Assembly (NCBI RefSeq): GCF_020731145.1
Contig: NZ_JAJFZN010000005.1
Location: 186,001 to 250,000 of the forward strand
DNA: 64,000 nucleotides
Direction: 5' to 3'
From: Sneathiella sp. HT1-7
Lineage (GTDB): Bacteria > Pseudomonadota > Alphaproteobacteria > Sneathiellales > Sneathiellaceae
Below are positions 19,784-28,614 of the stretch, piece after piece. The notes under the pieces were generated by a model that worked only from the letters and a program-made list of their open reading frames with translations, had not been told where the DNA came from and ran no database searches. A program made the translations under genes and the position numbers. Positions within the stretch are counted from its first letter, which is position 1. Each line of letters starts with the position of its first letter.

Positions 19784-20137
19784 ATGACGAGAGACGAGTT
19801 TGACCGGTTCTGTAACACCCTGCCCGCCGTCACCAATGTCGTGCAGTGGGGAAATGCGTCTGTCTGGAAGGTTGGAGGGAAGATTTTCGCCATCTGTTCA
19901 AACTGGGGACCGGGGAAGGCAGAGAAAATTGGTTTTAAGTGCAGCGATCTTACCTATGCAATCCTTATTGAACAGGATGGCATCATTCCGGCGCCCTATC
20001 TCGCGAGGGCGAAATGGGTACAACTGGTTGAGAGGGGTGCGATGACGGATCAGGATATAGAAACCTATATTCACGAAGCCTATTCCATCATAAAGGCTAA
20101 GCTTACCAAGGCCGTGCGCACGGAGCTTGGCATTTAA
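19784..20137 (+). CDS. MmcQ/YjbR family protein
   Basis: 117 residues matching the small CyaY-like MmcQ/YjbR fold: N-terminal TRDEFDRFCNTLPAV, central WKVGGKIFAI and GFKC, and C-terminal PAPYLARAKWVQL followed by a helix with SIIKAKL. Family members are widespread and proposed to bind DNA, but the cellular role is not established. The start is ATG at 19784 with GGAGG about twelve bases upstream. Its stop overlaps the stop of the convergent fliK-like gene by 4 nt. Confidence 0.82.
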   Translation: MTRDEFDRFCNTLPAVTNVVQWGNASVWKVGGKIFAICSNWGPGKAEKIGFKCSDLTYAILIEQDGIIPAPYLARAKWVQLVERGAMTDQDIETYIHEAYSIIKAKLTKAVRTELGI

Positions 20138-21927
20138 ATGCTGCTGGCGATATCATGACCGCTTTCCCATTCTGACAGCGGCTCAATGGGAAACGAGGGA
20201 ACCGCCTTGAAAATTAGCTGTCCTTTTAGGCCTGAAATTTCCATATGCTCATTGAAAAGCTTACCAATGTGGAGGCGCATTTCCTCCGGGATTGCCTGAT
20301 GGCTGCGAACTGCGAGATCAAAGATGCTTTGCTTGAAGAGACCATCAAGCTGTAGCTGCCCTGTTTTAGTTAAATTAAGCTCGATTACAAAGCGGGTCGT
20401 ATCTTTATCCGGATCGGCATTGTCCGGATCTTTTCTCTGTCGATGGAACATACGCACCTGTCTCAGGTTGTGCCCGTCGAAAAAAGGGAAGTTAAGGGAC
20501 TTCCAATCCTGTCCGCCGGTATCCGACTGCAACCGTGAAAAAGTTGCGAAATCATCTTCGAGCGCTTGCAGAAGAGGGGCGCGGCCCGCTGCTTTCAGGG
20601 CATGGGCGAAATCCTGGCCCAGCCATTTCTCGATAGAACCCAGATTTAACGCCGCCATGAAGAACAGCAGACTGTTAGAAAGTTGGGTGTTGGGTTGTGG
20701 TAAAATTTGATTGATCACGGTTTGCGCAATGATGGGATCCTGCTGGGCCACGAGGTTAAGGGATTCGCGAAGATTCTGCCAATCTCCCATAACTCTGATC
20801 ATAGGAAGACGCCCGCCAGGTTGCTGGATTTCCGCATTGGGAAGAGGGAAAACATTAATACGGTCCGCGATGGAAAACTGCACAGTTGTCCCCGTCGCGG
20901 GAGGGGTTGTTGTTGTATAGGAGAGCGTTCCAATAGGCGTTTGCAGGGTTACGCGACTATTCCCATTGGTTGCCGATGCACTGCTGAGCGCAATTACCGT
21001 CCCCTGAAATAGGCCGTCACGGGGAGAGAGGGAACCAGCCATCTGTTGCGGGCGAACAACCAGATTGATTTTTGTCCCTTCCGAAATCGGAATTGATCCT
21101 TTGGGTGTTTCAACAGTTGTCGGAGTTGGTAGCCGGAGGACGTCAGCAACAATTATGTGCCGTTGTATTGCATCCGGTAACTTGGGTGATTCGATAGGGG
21201 TAGACGTTGTTTGACCCGCCGCACCTTGCGCCACCGGAATTGAGGGATTGTGGTACTTCTGATAGGCTGCGAGTCCTACCTGATTTGATTTTGAGACACC
21301 TTCGCTTTGAATCGCTGCCATGTTTCCTGTGGGGGGAGGAACTTGTTTTTCGGTCGGTGGCTGTGATACCAGGGCCGAGAGTTGGGCCGGGGTTTTCGGG
21401 TTGATTGTTGCGGCCTTGTCAGACGGCGATAATGAAGCGGCAAGGTTTTGCGTTTCCGATTTTGGCGCAAGCGGATGCAACTGCCCGGCCTTCAAATATC
21501 CTTCCGCGCCAAAGGCTGGCTTCTCAACAGTAGGTAATAATCTGACGTCGATAGGCGGAGAAAAACTCCGGCCATTCATGGCAAGTAATCGCGCCAGAAT
21601 GACTTCCTGCATTTCGACTACTTCAAAGACGATATGACTACCGACGGTCAGGGGAGTTGGTATGGTAATCCGAAAATTGCCAAAAACGGAGTGAAGAACG
21701 ATATTGTCGTTCGTGGATTTTGCCATTACGACGGCATTTATTGGCGTATTTTCGCTGATTGTGGCGGATGGTTTGGGTTGCTGCGGTGTGCGGGCGGGTA
21801 GGCCAGTCTGTTCTCCCGTTGGCGCAGCAGGGGTCGCCGGTTGAACCGGTCCCTGCCCTGAGGAGGGGGATTTGGCGCTGCCGGCCAGTCCGGACGACAC
21901 GCCTGATGGTGAGCGAATTCCACTCAT
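20134..21927 (-). CDS. FliK-like flagellar hook-length control domain protein
   Basis: 597 residues. The first 60 are Pro/Ser/Ala-rich. A beta-rich segment follows (AVVMAKSTNDNIVLHSVFGN, then HIVFEVVEMQEV), then a low-complexity linker with many Thr, Pro and Gln to about residue 330. The C-terminal 100 residues (FVIELNLTKTGQLQLDGLFK, IPEEMRLHIGKLFNEHMEISG) resemble the FliK/Flg_hook export-switch domain. It is the last gene of the fliF-to-flhG operon, 17 nt after flhG. A regular fliK is present at 34.9 kb, so this is either a second hook-length type protein or a distinct flagellar factor. The name is inferred from composition, C-terminal pattern and position. Confidence 0.62.
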   Translation of the reverse strand: MSGIRSPSGVSSGLAGSAKSPSSGQGPVQPATPAAPTGEQTGLPARTPQQPKPSATISENTPINAVVMAKSTNDNIVLHSVFGNFRITIPTPLTVGSHIVFEVVEMQEVILARLLAMNGRSFSPPIDVRLLPTVEKPAFGAEGYLKAGQLHPLAPKSETQNLAASLSPSDKAATINPKTPAQLSALVSQPPTEKQVPPPTGNMAAIQSEGVSKSNQVGLAAYQKYHNPSIPVAQGAAGQTTSTPIESPKLPDAIQRHIIVADVLRLPTPTTVETPKGSIPISEGTKINLVVRPQQMAGSLSPRDGLFQGTVIALSSASATNGNSRVTLQTPIGTLSYTTTTPPATGTTVQFSIADRINVFPLPNAEIQQPGGRLPMIRVMGDWQNLRESLNLVAQQDPIIAQTVINQILPQPNTQLSNSLLFFMAALNLGSIEKWLGQDFAHALKAAGRAPLLQALEDDFATFSRLQSDTGGQDWKSLNFPFFDGHNLRQVRMFHRQRKDPDNADPDKDTTRFVIELNLTKTGQLQLDGLFKQSIFDLAVRSHQAIPEEMRLHIGKLFNEHMEISGLKGQLIFKAVPSFPIEPLSEWESGHDIASSI

Positions 21928-21944
21928 TCATTGTTACCGCATTA

Positions 21945-22754
21945 TTATGCAGCTCCCTTGATGATGTTCTGCGCAAGGGTGTCAACATTCCCGGCCGCTT
22001 TGCTGGTCGGGTATCGTGTCATAAGTCCGGCCTGTGCGCGGATCGCATTGGAAACCTTCTCATCCAGTTCGATAATCCCGGCGAGCGGGGGTTCGAATTT
22101 CAGGAAATTCCGGCAGGCGCTCAGCAGTTTTTCGTATATTTTCTGCCCATCAGCCTCTGATTTCGCCATGTTTATCAATACACGCAGATCTGCCCCCGGC
22201 ATCATTTGTGATGTCACCTTGATATAGGCATAGGCGTCAGTGAGCGATGTTGGGTCGCCAGTGGTGACCACCAGTTTCGGTCCTTGCCCATTTGAAAGTG
22301 TCTTCACCGCGTCATCGACGCCCGCGCCAAGATCCAAAATGATGAAATCATATTTATTGTCGAGTGCGGCCAGGTCCTCTCGGACTTTCTTAAGCTGACC
22401 CACGGACATACTGCCTAAAGAACCTGATCCTGACCGGCCCGCGATAAGATCGAACCTTCCTGCAGGGCACTTAAAAATCACGTCTTTTAATGCCAATTCG
22501 CCTGTGATAACGGTCGCTAGGTCCTTTTCAGGCATGATCCCGAGTTGGATGTCTACATTGGCAAGCCCGACATCCCCGTCAAAAAGCAAAACCTTTTTTC
22601 CGGCTTTGGCTAAGGCCTCAGCAAGACTAATGGCGAGAACCGTTTTGCCGACACCACCCTTACCTGACGCAATTGTAATGAGGTTCTTACCTGCAGGCTC
22701 GGTTGCAGGATGGTGTGATGGACGGTTGCGCAGAGGGCTTTCGGTCTGAATCAT
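21945..22754 (-). CDS. flhG: flagellar number regulator FlhG (MinD/ParA-like ATPase)
   Basis: 269 residues of the MinD/ParA class. The deviant Walker A GKGGVGKTVLAISLAEAL lies near residue 30, LLFDGDVGLANVDIQLG follows, and Walker B is in FIILDLGAGVDD. FlhG restrains FlhF and FlhA-dependent assembly to set flagellar number and place at the pole. Its ATG overlaps the flhF stop (4 nt), so the pair is translationally coupled. A C-terminal amphipathic helix of the MinD type is not obvious. Confidence 0.92.
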   Translation of the reverse strand: MIQTESPLRNRPSHHPATEPAGKNLITIASGKGGVGKTVLAISLAEALAKAGKKVLLFDGDVGLANVDIQLGIMPEKDLATVITGELALKDVIFKCPAGRFDLIAGRSGSGSLGSMSVGQLKKVREDLAALDNKYDFIILDLGAGVDDAVKTLSNGQGPKLVVTTGDPTSLTDAYAYIKVTSQMMPGADLRVLINMAKSEADGQKIYEKLLSACRNFLKFEPPLAGIIELDEKVSNAIRAQAGLMTRYPTSKAAGNVDTLAQNIIKGAA

Positions 22755-23860
22755 GGCTTTACCTTGTCAAATTCTTTGTCGACTTTGGGTTGGGTCGGAT
22801 CTCTCAATAGCAGTCGGGCGAGGTTTACCGGATTGATGGTATGGAGACCGGTGGCAACTGATGAGGATACGCTAGCGTAGGAAAAGTTAAGCTTGGCGGT
22901 ATGGGCGGCAGTAAAAACACCGCCATAGCGCCGTGTGGTATCGAGGCGCGTCACGATCAATCGCCGCGCTCCCAACGTCGCAAAGCCCTCGGCTGTATCA
23001 CTCATTTCCGCGGTATCGGTGCCGGCGGCGAGGACAGCGACAGGTTCTGCCTTGGCGGCAATGATAAGCCGGGTAAGTTTGGTAACATCCTCCTCATCAT
23101 AGACATTAACACCGGCGGTATCGATAAGGAGATCGATGTTCTCTATCTCTTTCTTTTTATGAACAAGAGATGCGAGCTGTTCTGGCGTTTCGGCTATTTC
23201 AAAACCAAATTCAAGAATATCCGTATATGCCTTTAGCTGCTCAATCGCGCCGGCTCGGCTGGTGTCCGTGGTGATAACATGCACCTTTCGTCCCTCCAGC
23301 TTTCCTGCGGCGGCAAATTTTGCAAGCGTTGTTGTTTTGCCAACGCCGGGCGGACCGACAAGCATTATGGGCAGTTTGTGGCCTGAACTACGCGCAGCGT
23401 AATTAAAATGGCTATCCAGTGCTGCCGCGAGGGCCAATTCTGTGTCTTCCGATTTGACGGCAAGCGCCGTTCGGCAGAGCTTTTCAGCAAGAATTGGCGG
23501 AATCCCGTGATAGGCCATCGACTGGACGAGCGCTTCCATCTTCGGTGTGATTTGTTTCTCGTCGGAGGTTTCCGATGGGGAGGTGACCGCTTTGGCATTC
23601 TTTGGTGGACAGTTATTCCCGTTTGATTTTGCGCGGGGCGGTTCTGCTACTTCCGCTTTCCAGTCGCTATCCCATTCTGTCGCCCATGCGCCGTTATTTA
23701 GCGGCGTCACAGTATCGGTTTGTTCAACTGCAGCCGTCAGTTGTACATCACCGCTGTCTATGTTTTGGCTGGACAGGATGATCGCTTCTGGCCCCATTTC
23801 AAGGCGCAGCAAATTTATTGCCTTTTCCATGGTCGGAGCTGTATAGGTTTTGATCCGCAT
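22751..23860 (-). CDS. flhF: flagellar biosynthesis GTPase FlhF (SRP-like)
   Basis: 369 residues. It begins MRIKTYTAPTMEKAINLLRLEMGPEAIIL, the FlhF N-terminal signature. A variable linker is followed by an NG domain with the P-loop in MLVGPPGVGKTTTLAKFAA, TTDTSRAGAIEQL, the DTAG motif in IDLLIDTAGVN and VTRLDTTRRYGG. FlhF marks the pole where the flagellum is built. It lies 11 nt after flhA and overlaps flhG. Confidence 0.93.
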   Translation of the reverse strand: MRIKTYTAPTMEKAINLLRLEMGPEAIILSSQNIDSGDVQLTAAVEQTDTVTPLNNGAWATEWDSDWKAEVAEPPRAKSNGNNCPPKNAKAVTSPSETSDEKQITPKMEALVQSMAYHGIPPILAEKLCRTALAVKSEDTELALAAALDSHFNYAARSSGHKLPIMLVGPPGVGKTTTLAKFAAAGKLEGRKVHVITTDTSRAGAIEQLKAYTDILEFGFEIAETPEQLASLVHKKKEIENIDLLIDTAGVNVYDEEDVTKLTRLIIAAKAEPVAVLAAGTDTAEMSDTAEGFATLGARRLIVTRLDTTRRYGGVFTAAHTAKLNFSYASVSSSVATGLHTINPVNLARLLLRDPTQPKVDKEFDKVKP

Positions 23861-23871
23861 CTATCGCTGCC

Positions 23872-25986
23872 TCAGACCTGCGCCAGGGTTTTTAATCTGG
23901 CTTTTGGATGAATTTCGTTCTGTGACATAACTACCGTTGATGGACGGAAGCGTTCCACGATGGACCGGACATAAGGGCGGATCGCCGGACTTGTCAGCAT
24001 AACAGGGTTATGCCCTTGACTTGCCAATGTTTCAAATACCTCTCTTACCCTTGCGATAAATTCCTGCAACTGACTTGGTGCCATGGATAGTTGCCGATCA
24101 TCTCCCTGTCCGACAATAGCATTGGCGAAATTTTGCTCCCATTGCGGGGTAAGCGTAATCAACGGAATATAACCATCTTCTGCTGTGTTTACTGCAGAGA
24201 TTTGGCGTGCCAGCCGGGCACGAACGTGCTCCGTGATGATATTGATATTCTGCGAGTATCCTGTCGCCTCCGAAATTCCTTCTAGAATGGTTGGCAAGTC
24301 ACGAATGGAGACTCGCTCGGAAAGAAGATTTTGTAAAATGCGCTGGGTGCCGCTTACCGAAATATGGGTTGGGATCAGATCGGCAATAAGCTTCTGGTTG
24401 ACGCTTGGCAGATCGTCGAGAAGCTTCTGCGTTTCTGCATATGACAGCAGATCCGGCATATGGTCTTTCAGGATTTCAGTCAGGTGCGTCGTGATCACGG
24501 TTGCCGGATCGACAATTGTATATCCCCGGAATGATGCTTCCTCGCGTTGGCCTGTATCAACCCAAACGGCAGGCAGGCCAAATGTCGGCTCGACTGTTTC
24601 TTCACCCGGTAGATCGATATTCTGCCCCTGAGGATCCATGATCAGGAGATTGTTCGGCCTTACATCGCCTGCGCCAGCCTCAACCTCCTTAACCCGGACA
24701 AGGTAGTTATTGGCAGGTAGCTGCATATTATCGAGGATGCGGACGCTTGGCATCACGAAGCCCATTTCACTGGCGATTTGACGGCGCAGGGCCTTGATCT
24801 GATCGGTCAGGCGATAGCCTTCATTATCGTTGATCAGGGATAGCAGGCCGTAGCCAAGCTCAAGGCGCAGATCGTCAATTGCGAGCGCTGTAGAAATTGG
24901 CTCTTCAGCGGGAACGGCAGCTTTATTGTTTTCAAGCAGAAGCTGCTCTTCCTCGACGGCCTTTACTTCCTGTCGGCGGTTCAGGACAAATGCGGAATAA
25001 CCGATACCACCGGCCAATACCAGAAAGGGGATCATGGGGACGCCAGGCAGAAGAGAGAGGCCGACAAGAAGGAAGGAACTAACTCCGAGCGCACGGGGAT
25101 AGCCACCAAGTTGACCGAGCAGGGCTTTATCCGTAGAGCCGACAACACCGCCGCGCGAAACCAGAAGGCCCGCCGCAACGGAGACGATAAGAGCTGGAAC
25201 CTGACTGACCAGACCATCACCAACCGTGAGGAGCGTGTAGCTGTCTGCGGCTGCAGCGAAGGACATGCCTTCCTGTGCGACACCAATAATGATGCCACCG
25301 ATGATATTGATAAATGTAATCAGAAGACCGGCAATCGCGTCGCCACGCACAAATTTCGAGGCACCGTCCATGGAGCCGAAAAACCCGCTCTCATCCTCCA
25401 GTTCCTTGCGCCGTGTGCGGGCCGTGTCTTCATTGATCATGCCCGCAGAAAGATCGGCGTCGATCGCCATTTGCTTGCCGGGCATGGCATCTAGAGAAAA
25501 CCGGGCCGCGACTTCGGCGATACGGCCGGAACCTTTGGTGATGACAACGAAATTCACCAGTACCAGAATGGAGAAAACAATGATACCGATGACAAAGTTA
25601 CCGCCCATGACGAAGCTGCCAAAGGCCGCGATCACGTGACCGGCGGCATCCGGGCCTGTATGGCCTTCCGACAGGATCAGGCGCGTGGACGCAAGGTTAA
25701 GGGCAAGCCGCAACATTGTCGCAATCAGAAGCACCGTCGGGAAGGAGCTGAAATCCAGGGGTTTGGAAATAAACAGGCAGGTCATCAGGATCACCACGGA
25801 AAAGGTGATTGATATAGCCAGGCTAAAATCCAGCAGCCAGCTTGGCATCGGCAGGATCAGAACAATCAGGATACAGACAACGCCAAGGGCGAGACCGATA
25901 TCGCTGCGTCCGACCATCTGCACTATCCGCTGAAGGAGTTCATTGCCTCCCTGTGGCGCTGCGGCTGTTGATTGGGGTTCACTCAT
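23872..25986 (-). CDS. flhA: flagellar export gate protein FlhA
   Basis: 704 residues. About eight transmembrane segments occupy the first 330 residues, with the FHIPEP-type cytoplasmic loop (KGSGRIAEVAARFSLDAMPG and QMAIDADLSAGMI). A large cytoplasmic domain follows (LGYGLLSLIND, then AVWVDTGQREEASFRGYTIV). FlhA is the ring-forming gate of the flagellar type III exporter and docks FliH/FliI/FliJ and substrates. The gene lies between flbD (42 nt) and flhF. The partners flhB and fliPQR are not in this window. Confidence 0.95.
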   Translation of the reverse strand: MSEPQSTAAAPQGGNELLQRIVQMVGRSDIGLALGVVCILIVLILPMPSWLLDFSLAISITFSVVILMTCLFISKPLDFSSFPTVLLIATMLRLALNLASTRLILSEGHTGPDAAGHVIAAFGSFVMGGNFVIGIIVFSILVLVNFVVITKGSGRIAEVAARFSLDAMPGKQMAIDADLSAGMINEDTARTRRKELEDESGFFGSMDGASKFVRGDAIAGLLITFINIIGGIIIGVAQEGMSFAAAADSYTLLTVGDGLVSQVPALIVSVAAGLLVSRGGVVGSTDKALLGQLGGYPRALGVSSFLLVGLSLLPGVPMIPFLVLAGGIGYSAFVLNRRQEVKAVEEEQLLLENNKAAVPAEEPISTALAIDDLRLELGYGLLSLINDNEGYRLTDQIKALRRQIASEMGFVMPSVRILDNMQLPANNYLVRVKEVEAGAGDVRPNNLLIMDPQGQNIDLPGEETVEPTFGLPAVWVDTGQREEASFRGYTIVDPATVITTHLTEILKDHMPDLLSYAETQKLLDDLPSVNQKLIADLIPTHISVSGTQRILQNLLSERVSIRDLPTILEGISEATGYSQNINIITEHVRARLARQISAVNTAEDGYIPLITLTPQWEQNFANAIVGQGDDRQLSMAPSQLQEFIARVREVFETLASQGHNPVMLTSPAIRPYVRSIVERFRPSTVVMSQNEIHPKARLKTLAQV

Positions 25987-26027
25987 GTACTGTTTACGCT
26001 CCGAAGCTCGAAAAATTCATATGGTAA

Positions 26028-27398
26028 TCAGGCGCGCGCCTGATACCGGTTGTCTCCGGATGCGGCCGGGATTTCGACGCCATCGCCAGAATAAAGCTTG
26101 AGCTTGTTCCGTAATGTCCGTATGGAAATGCCCAGTATGTTTGCTGCGTGAGTACGATTACCGAAACAGTGATCCAGCGTATTCAGGATAAGATCCTTTT
26201 CGACATCCGCGACTTTTCGCCCGACGAGTGAGTTTGCCGCTACAGCGCCGTTTTCTGCTTCGTTCGTTACGGTCGCTGTATGGTCTGCCGGGGTGGCGCT
26301 GCCGTCAGGCATAAGAATGGCGTCCCCGGTGATTGTATCGCTCTGACAGAGAAGAACAGCACGATGGATTGTGTTTTCGAGTTCGCGAACGTTCCCTTTC
26401 CATGGGTTTGCCTTAAGCTTTACCATGGCACTCTCGTCGAGTTGCCGCTCGCCAAGCCCGTTTGACTCCGAGTATTTTTTCGCAAAATGCTTGGATAGAA
26501 CTTCGATATCGATCGTGCGTTGGCGAAGGGGCGGAATTTTAAGGGTCACGACATTGAGCCGGAATAGCAAATCCTCTCGGAACGACTTTTCGGCGACGGC
26601 TTCGGCTAGGTCGCGGTTCGACGTCGCTATGATGCGAATATCGACCGGAACCGGCTTGGTGCCACCGACGCGGTCAATCATCTTTTCCTGAATGGCGCGG
26701 AGAAGCTTTGCCTGCAACTGGATGTCCATCTCGCTAATTTCATCAAGAAGGAGCGTCCCGCCGTTGGCTTCTTCGAACTTGCCGATGCGCCGGGCAATTG
26801 CCCCCGTAAAGGCTCCTTTTTCATGACCGAAGAGTTCAGATTCCAGCAGGTTTTCTGGAATGGCGGCGCAGTTGACACAAACAAAGGGTTTGTCGGCGCG
26901 GTTGCTGTGCGTATGCAGATAGCTTGCCATGACTTCCTTACCCGTTCCCGTTTCGCCATTGATCAGAACGGACGCGGATGAGGGTGCGATCTGTTCCGCC
27001 AGGGCGACGACGTCTTTCATGACAGGATCAGCAAAAACAAGCTTGTTGCTTTCCTGGGATACAGCTTCCAAGACGGCAGCGATCAGTTCAGGATCCGGTG
27101 GCAGGGGGAGGAATTCCTTAGCGCCTGCGCGAATGGCGTTGGCTGCGGACGTTGCGTCAGTGTTCACACCGCACGCAATGACGGGAAGGTTGATCCGTTC
27201 ACTGGAAAGCATAGTGACAAGGGTCTTAATCGGCAGATTGACATCGATCATTGCCATGTCTGCACCCTTGCCCGCGCGAAGCGATGCCATGGCCATCTCG
27301 ATATCGTCCACCTGACTGACCTTGGCGCCGCGTGATATGGCGATCTGGCTGGCAGCGCCAATTTGACCGTTCAGGGAACCAATTATAAGCAACCTCAT
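26028..27398 (-). CDS. flbD: sigma-54-dependent flagellar activator FlbD
   Basis: 456 residues. The N-terminal receiver-like domain starts MRLLIIGSLNGQIG, lacking the usual acidic pair, although an Asp is kept in MAMIDVNLP. The same departure is known in Caulobacter FlbD, which is not controlled by classical phosphorylation. The AAA+ domain (about 130-360) has Walker A GETGTGKEVMA, the sigma-54 contact GAFTGA, and Walker B GGTLLLDEI. A Fis-type HTH (GNRTHAANILGISIRTLRNKL) ends the protein. It should activate late hook and filament genes; matching sigma-54 promoters are seen upstream of fliK and flgK. It is encoded inside the early flagellar operon. Confidence 0.93.
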   Translation of the reverse strand: MRLLIIGSLNGQIGAASQIAISRGAKVSQVDDIEMAMASLRAGKGADMAMIDVNLPIKTLVTMLSSERINLPVIACGVNTDATSAANAIRAGAKEFLPLPPDPELIAAVLEAVSQESNKLVFADPVMKDVVALAEQIAPSSASVLINGETGTGKEVMASYLHTHSNRADKPFVCVNCAAIPENLLESELFGHEKGAFTGAIARRIGKFEEANGGTLLLDEISEMDIQLQAKLLRAIQEKMIDRVGGTKPVPVDIRIIATSNRDLAEAVAEKSFREDLLFRLNVVTLKIPPLRQRTIDIEVLSKHFAKKYSESNGLGERQLDESAMVKLKANPWKGNVRELENTIHRAVLLCQSDTITGDAILMPDGSATPADHTATVTNEAENGAVAANSLVGRKVADVEKDLILNTLDHCFGNRTHAANILGISIRTLRNKLKLYSGDGVEIPAASGDNRYQARA

Positions 27399-27418
27399 CG
27401 ACTTACTCTCCTAGTAAC

Positions 27419-28207
27419 TTAACTGTAGTACTGCACGCGGTTTGCGGGCGGCAGTAAGGTGTTTAACAACATTTCAAGGCGGCGAGGGTTTTCCTGCCGT
27501 CCGATGGACGTGGCACCGAGCATGAATACCCGATTTAGAATAACTTCTTCCGCTGAATTGCGCTCCAGTTTGGAAGCCAGCGGATTAAAGAACATATTGG
27601 CGAGAATAGCCCCATAGAACGTGGTGAGCAGGGCAACGGCCATGGCCGGACCGATACTCGACGGATCATTCAGATTGCCAAGCATTTGTACCAGACCGAC
27701 AAGTGTGCCGATCAGTCCCATGGCCGGGGCGACTTCCGCCGCTTTTCGTAATACGCTGGAGCAGGCATTGTGTCGGGCAATCATGCCATTAAGGTCATTT
27801 TGCAAAATACGATTGACCTCTTCCACGGGTAGGCCATCGACGACAAGTTGCAATGACTTCCGCTGAAAACTCTCTTCGTCGAGAGACTGCATGTAATTTT
27901 GCAGGTGCAGGACACCTTTGCCGCGGCATTTATCTGCGAGATCGAGCATAGAGTAGGCGGCGAGATCGGGCGTTACATTGCGCGTGAATAGTGTATTCAG
28001 GACCAATCTCTGGGCGCGGACAATATCGGTCAGGGAAAAGCTGATCGTCGTGACGAGGAAAGTTCCGCCAAGCACCAGCAGTACGGATGGCAAATTGAAG
28101 AAAGAGCCAATCGACCCGCCGAGCAGGACAGCACCTGTCACCAGCGTAAAGCTGCCAAACAGACCCAGAACCGTTGCTAAATCAATTTTGTTCACTGCAC
28201 TATCCAA
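27419..28207 (-). CDS. motA: MotA/PomA-family flagellar stator protein
   Basis: 262 residues with four membrane segments. LATVLGLFGSFTLVTGAVLLGG and a second span lie near the N-terminus, a cytoplasmic loop covers about residues 70-150, and two C-terminal spans include EVAPAMGLIGTLVGLVQMLGNL, the MotA/ExbB signature. It forms the ion channel subunit of the stator. No motB or pomB follows; the next gene is flbD, after 20 nt. Either MotB is encoded elsewhere, or this is a motor-associated MotA-like protein. It is 6 nt from fliN. Confidence 0.88.
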   Translation of the reverse strand: MDSAVNKIDLATVLGLFGSFTLVTGAVLLGGSIGSFFNLPSVLLVLGGTFLVTTISFSLTDIVRAQRLVLNTLFTRNVTPDLAAYSMLDLADKCRGKGVLHLQNYMQSLDEESFQRKSLQLVVDGLPVEEVNRILQNDLNGMIARHNACSSVLRKAAEVAPAMGLIGTLVGLVQMLGNLNDPSSIGPAMAVALLTTFYGAILANMFFNPLASKLERNSAEEVILNRVFMLGATSIGRQENPRRLEMLLNTLLPPANRVQYYS

Positions 28208-28213
28208 TGTTTA

Positions 28214-28603
28214 CTAGCGGCGGTCGGCCTTGATGATTTCCGTCATCGTAACGCCGAGACGGTCTTCAACGACAACGACCTCCCCGCGTGCGACCAGCCG
28301 GTTATTCACATAAATGTCAATCGCTTCACCGACTTTCCGGTCCAGTTCAATAACGGCGCCACGGCCGAGTTTGAGAAGCTGGCTCACCCGCATGCGGGAT
28401 TTCCCCAAAACTGCGGTGACATGCACCGGAATGTCGAAGACGGCTTCCAGATCTGAAGCTGTGCGGGAAATCTCCGTATCATCGTCTGCATCGATGCCTT
28501 CCAGAGGCATTCCTTCGGTGGCGTCATCCTGCACGGCGACATCACTATCCGTTGCCGGTGTCTTGTTCAGGTCCTCAAGGTTGAGTTCTTCATCTTCTGC
28601 CAC
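28214..28603 (-). CDS. fliN: flagellar motor switch protein FliN
   Basis: 129 residues. An acidic, disordered N-terminal 50 residues is followed by one SpoA domain: FDIPVHVTAVLGKSRMRVSQLLKLGRGAVIELDRKVGEAIDIYVNNRLVAR, in overlapping pieces typical of FliN. It forms the lower C-ring with FliM and FliG and binds CheY and FliH. It follows fliH by 11 nt and precedes motA. Length is normal for a FliN with an acidic tail. Confidence 0.93.
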   Translation of the reverse strand: MAEDEELNLEDLNKTPATDSDVAVQDDATEGMPLEGIDADDDTEISRTASDLEAVFDIPVHVTAVLGKSRMRVSQLLKLGRGAVIELDRKVGEAIDIYVNNRLVARGEVVVVEDRLGVTMTEIIKADRR

Positions 28604-28614
28604 GGTCTCACTCC

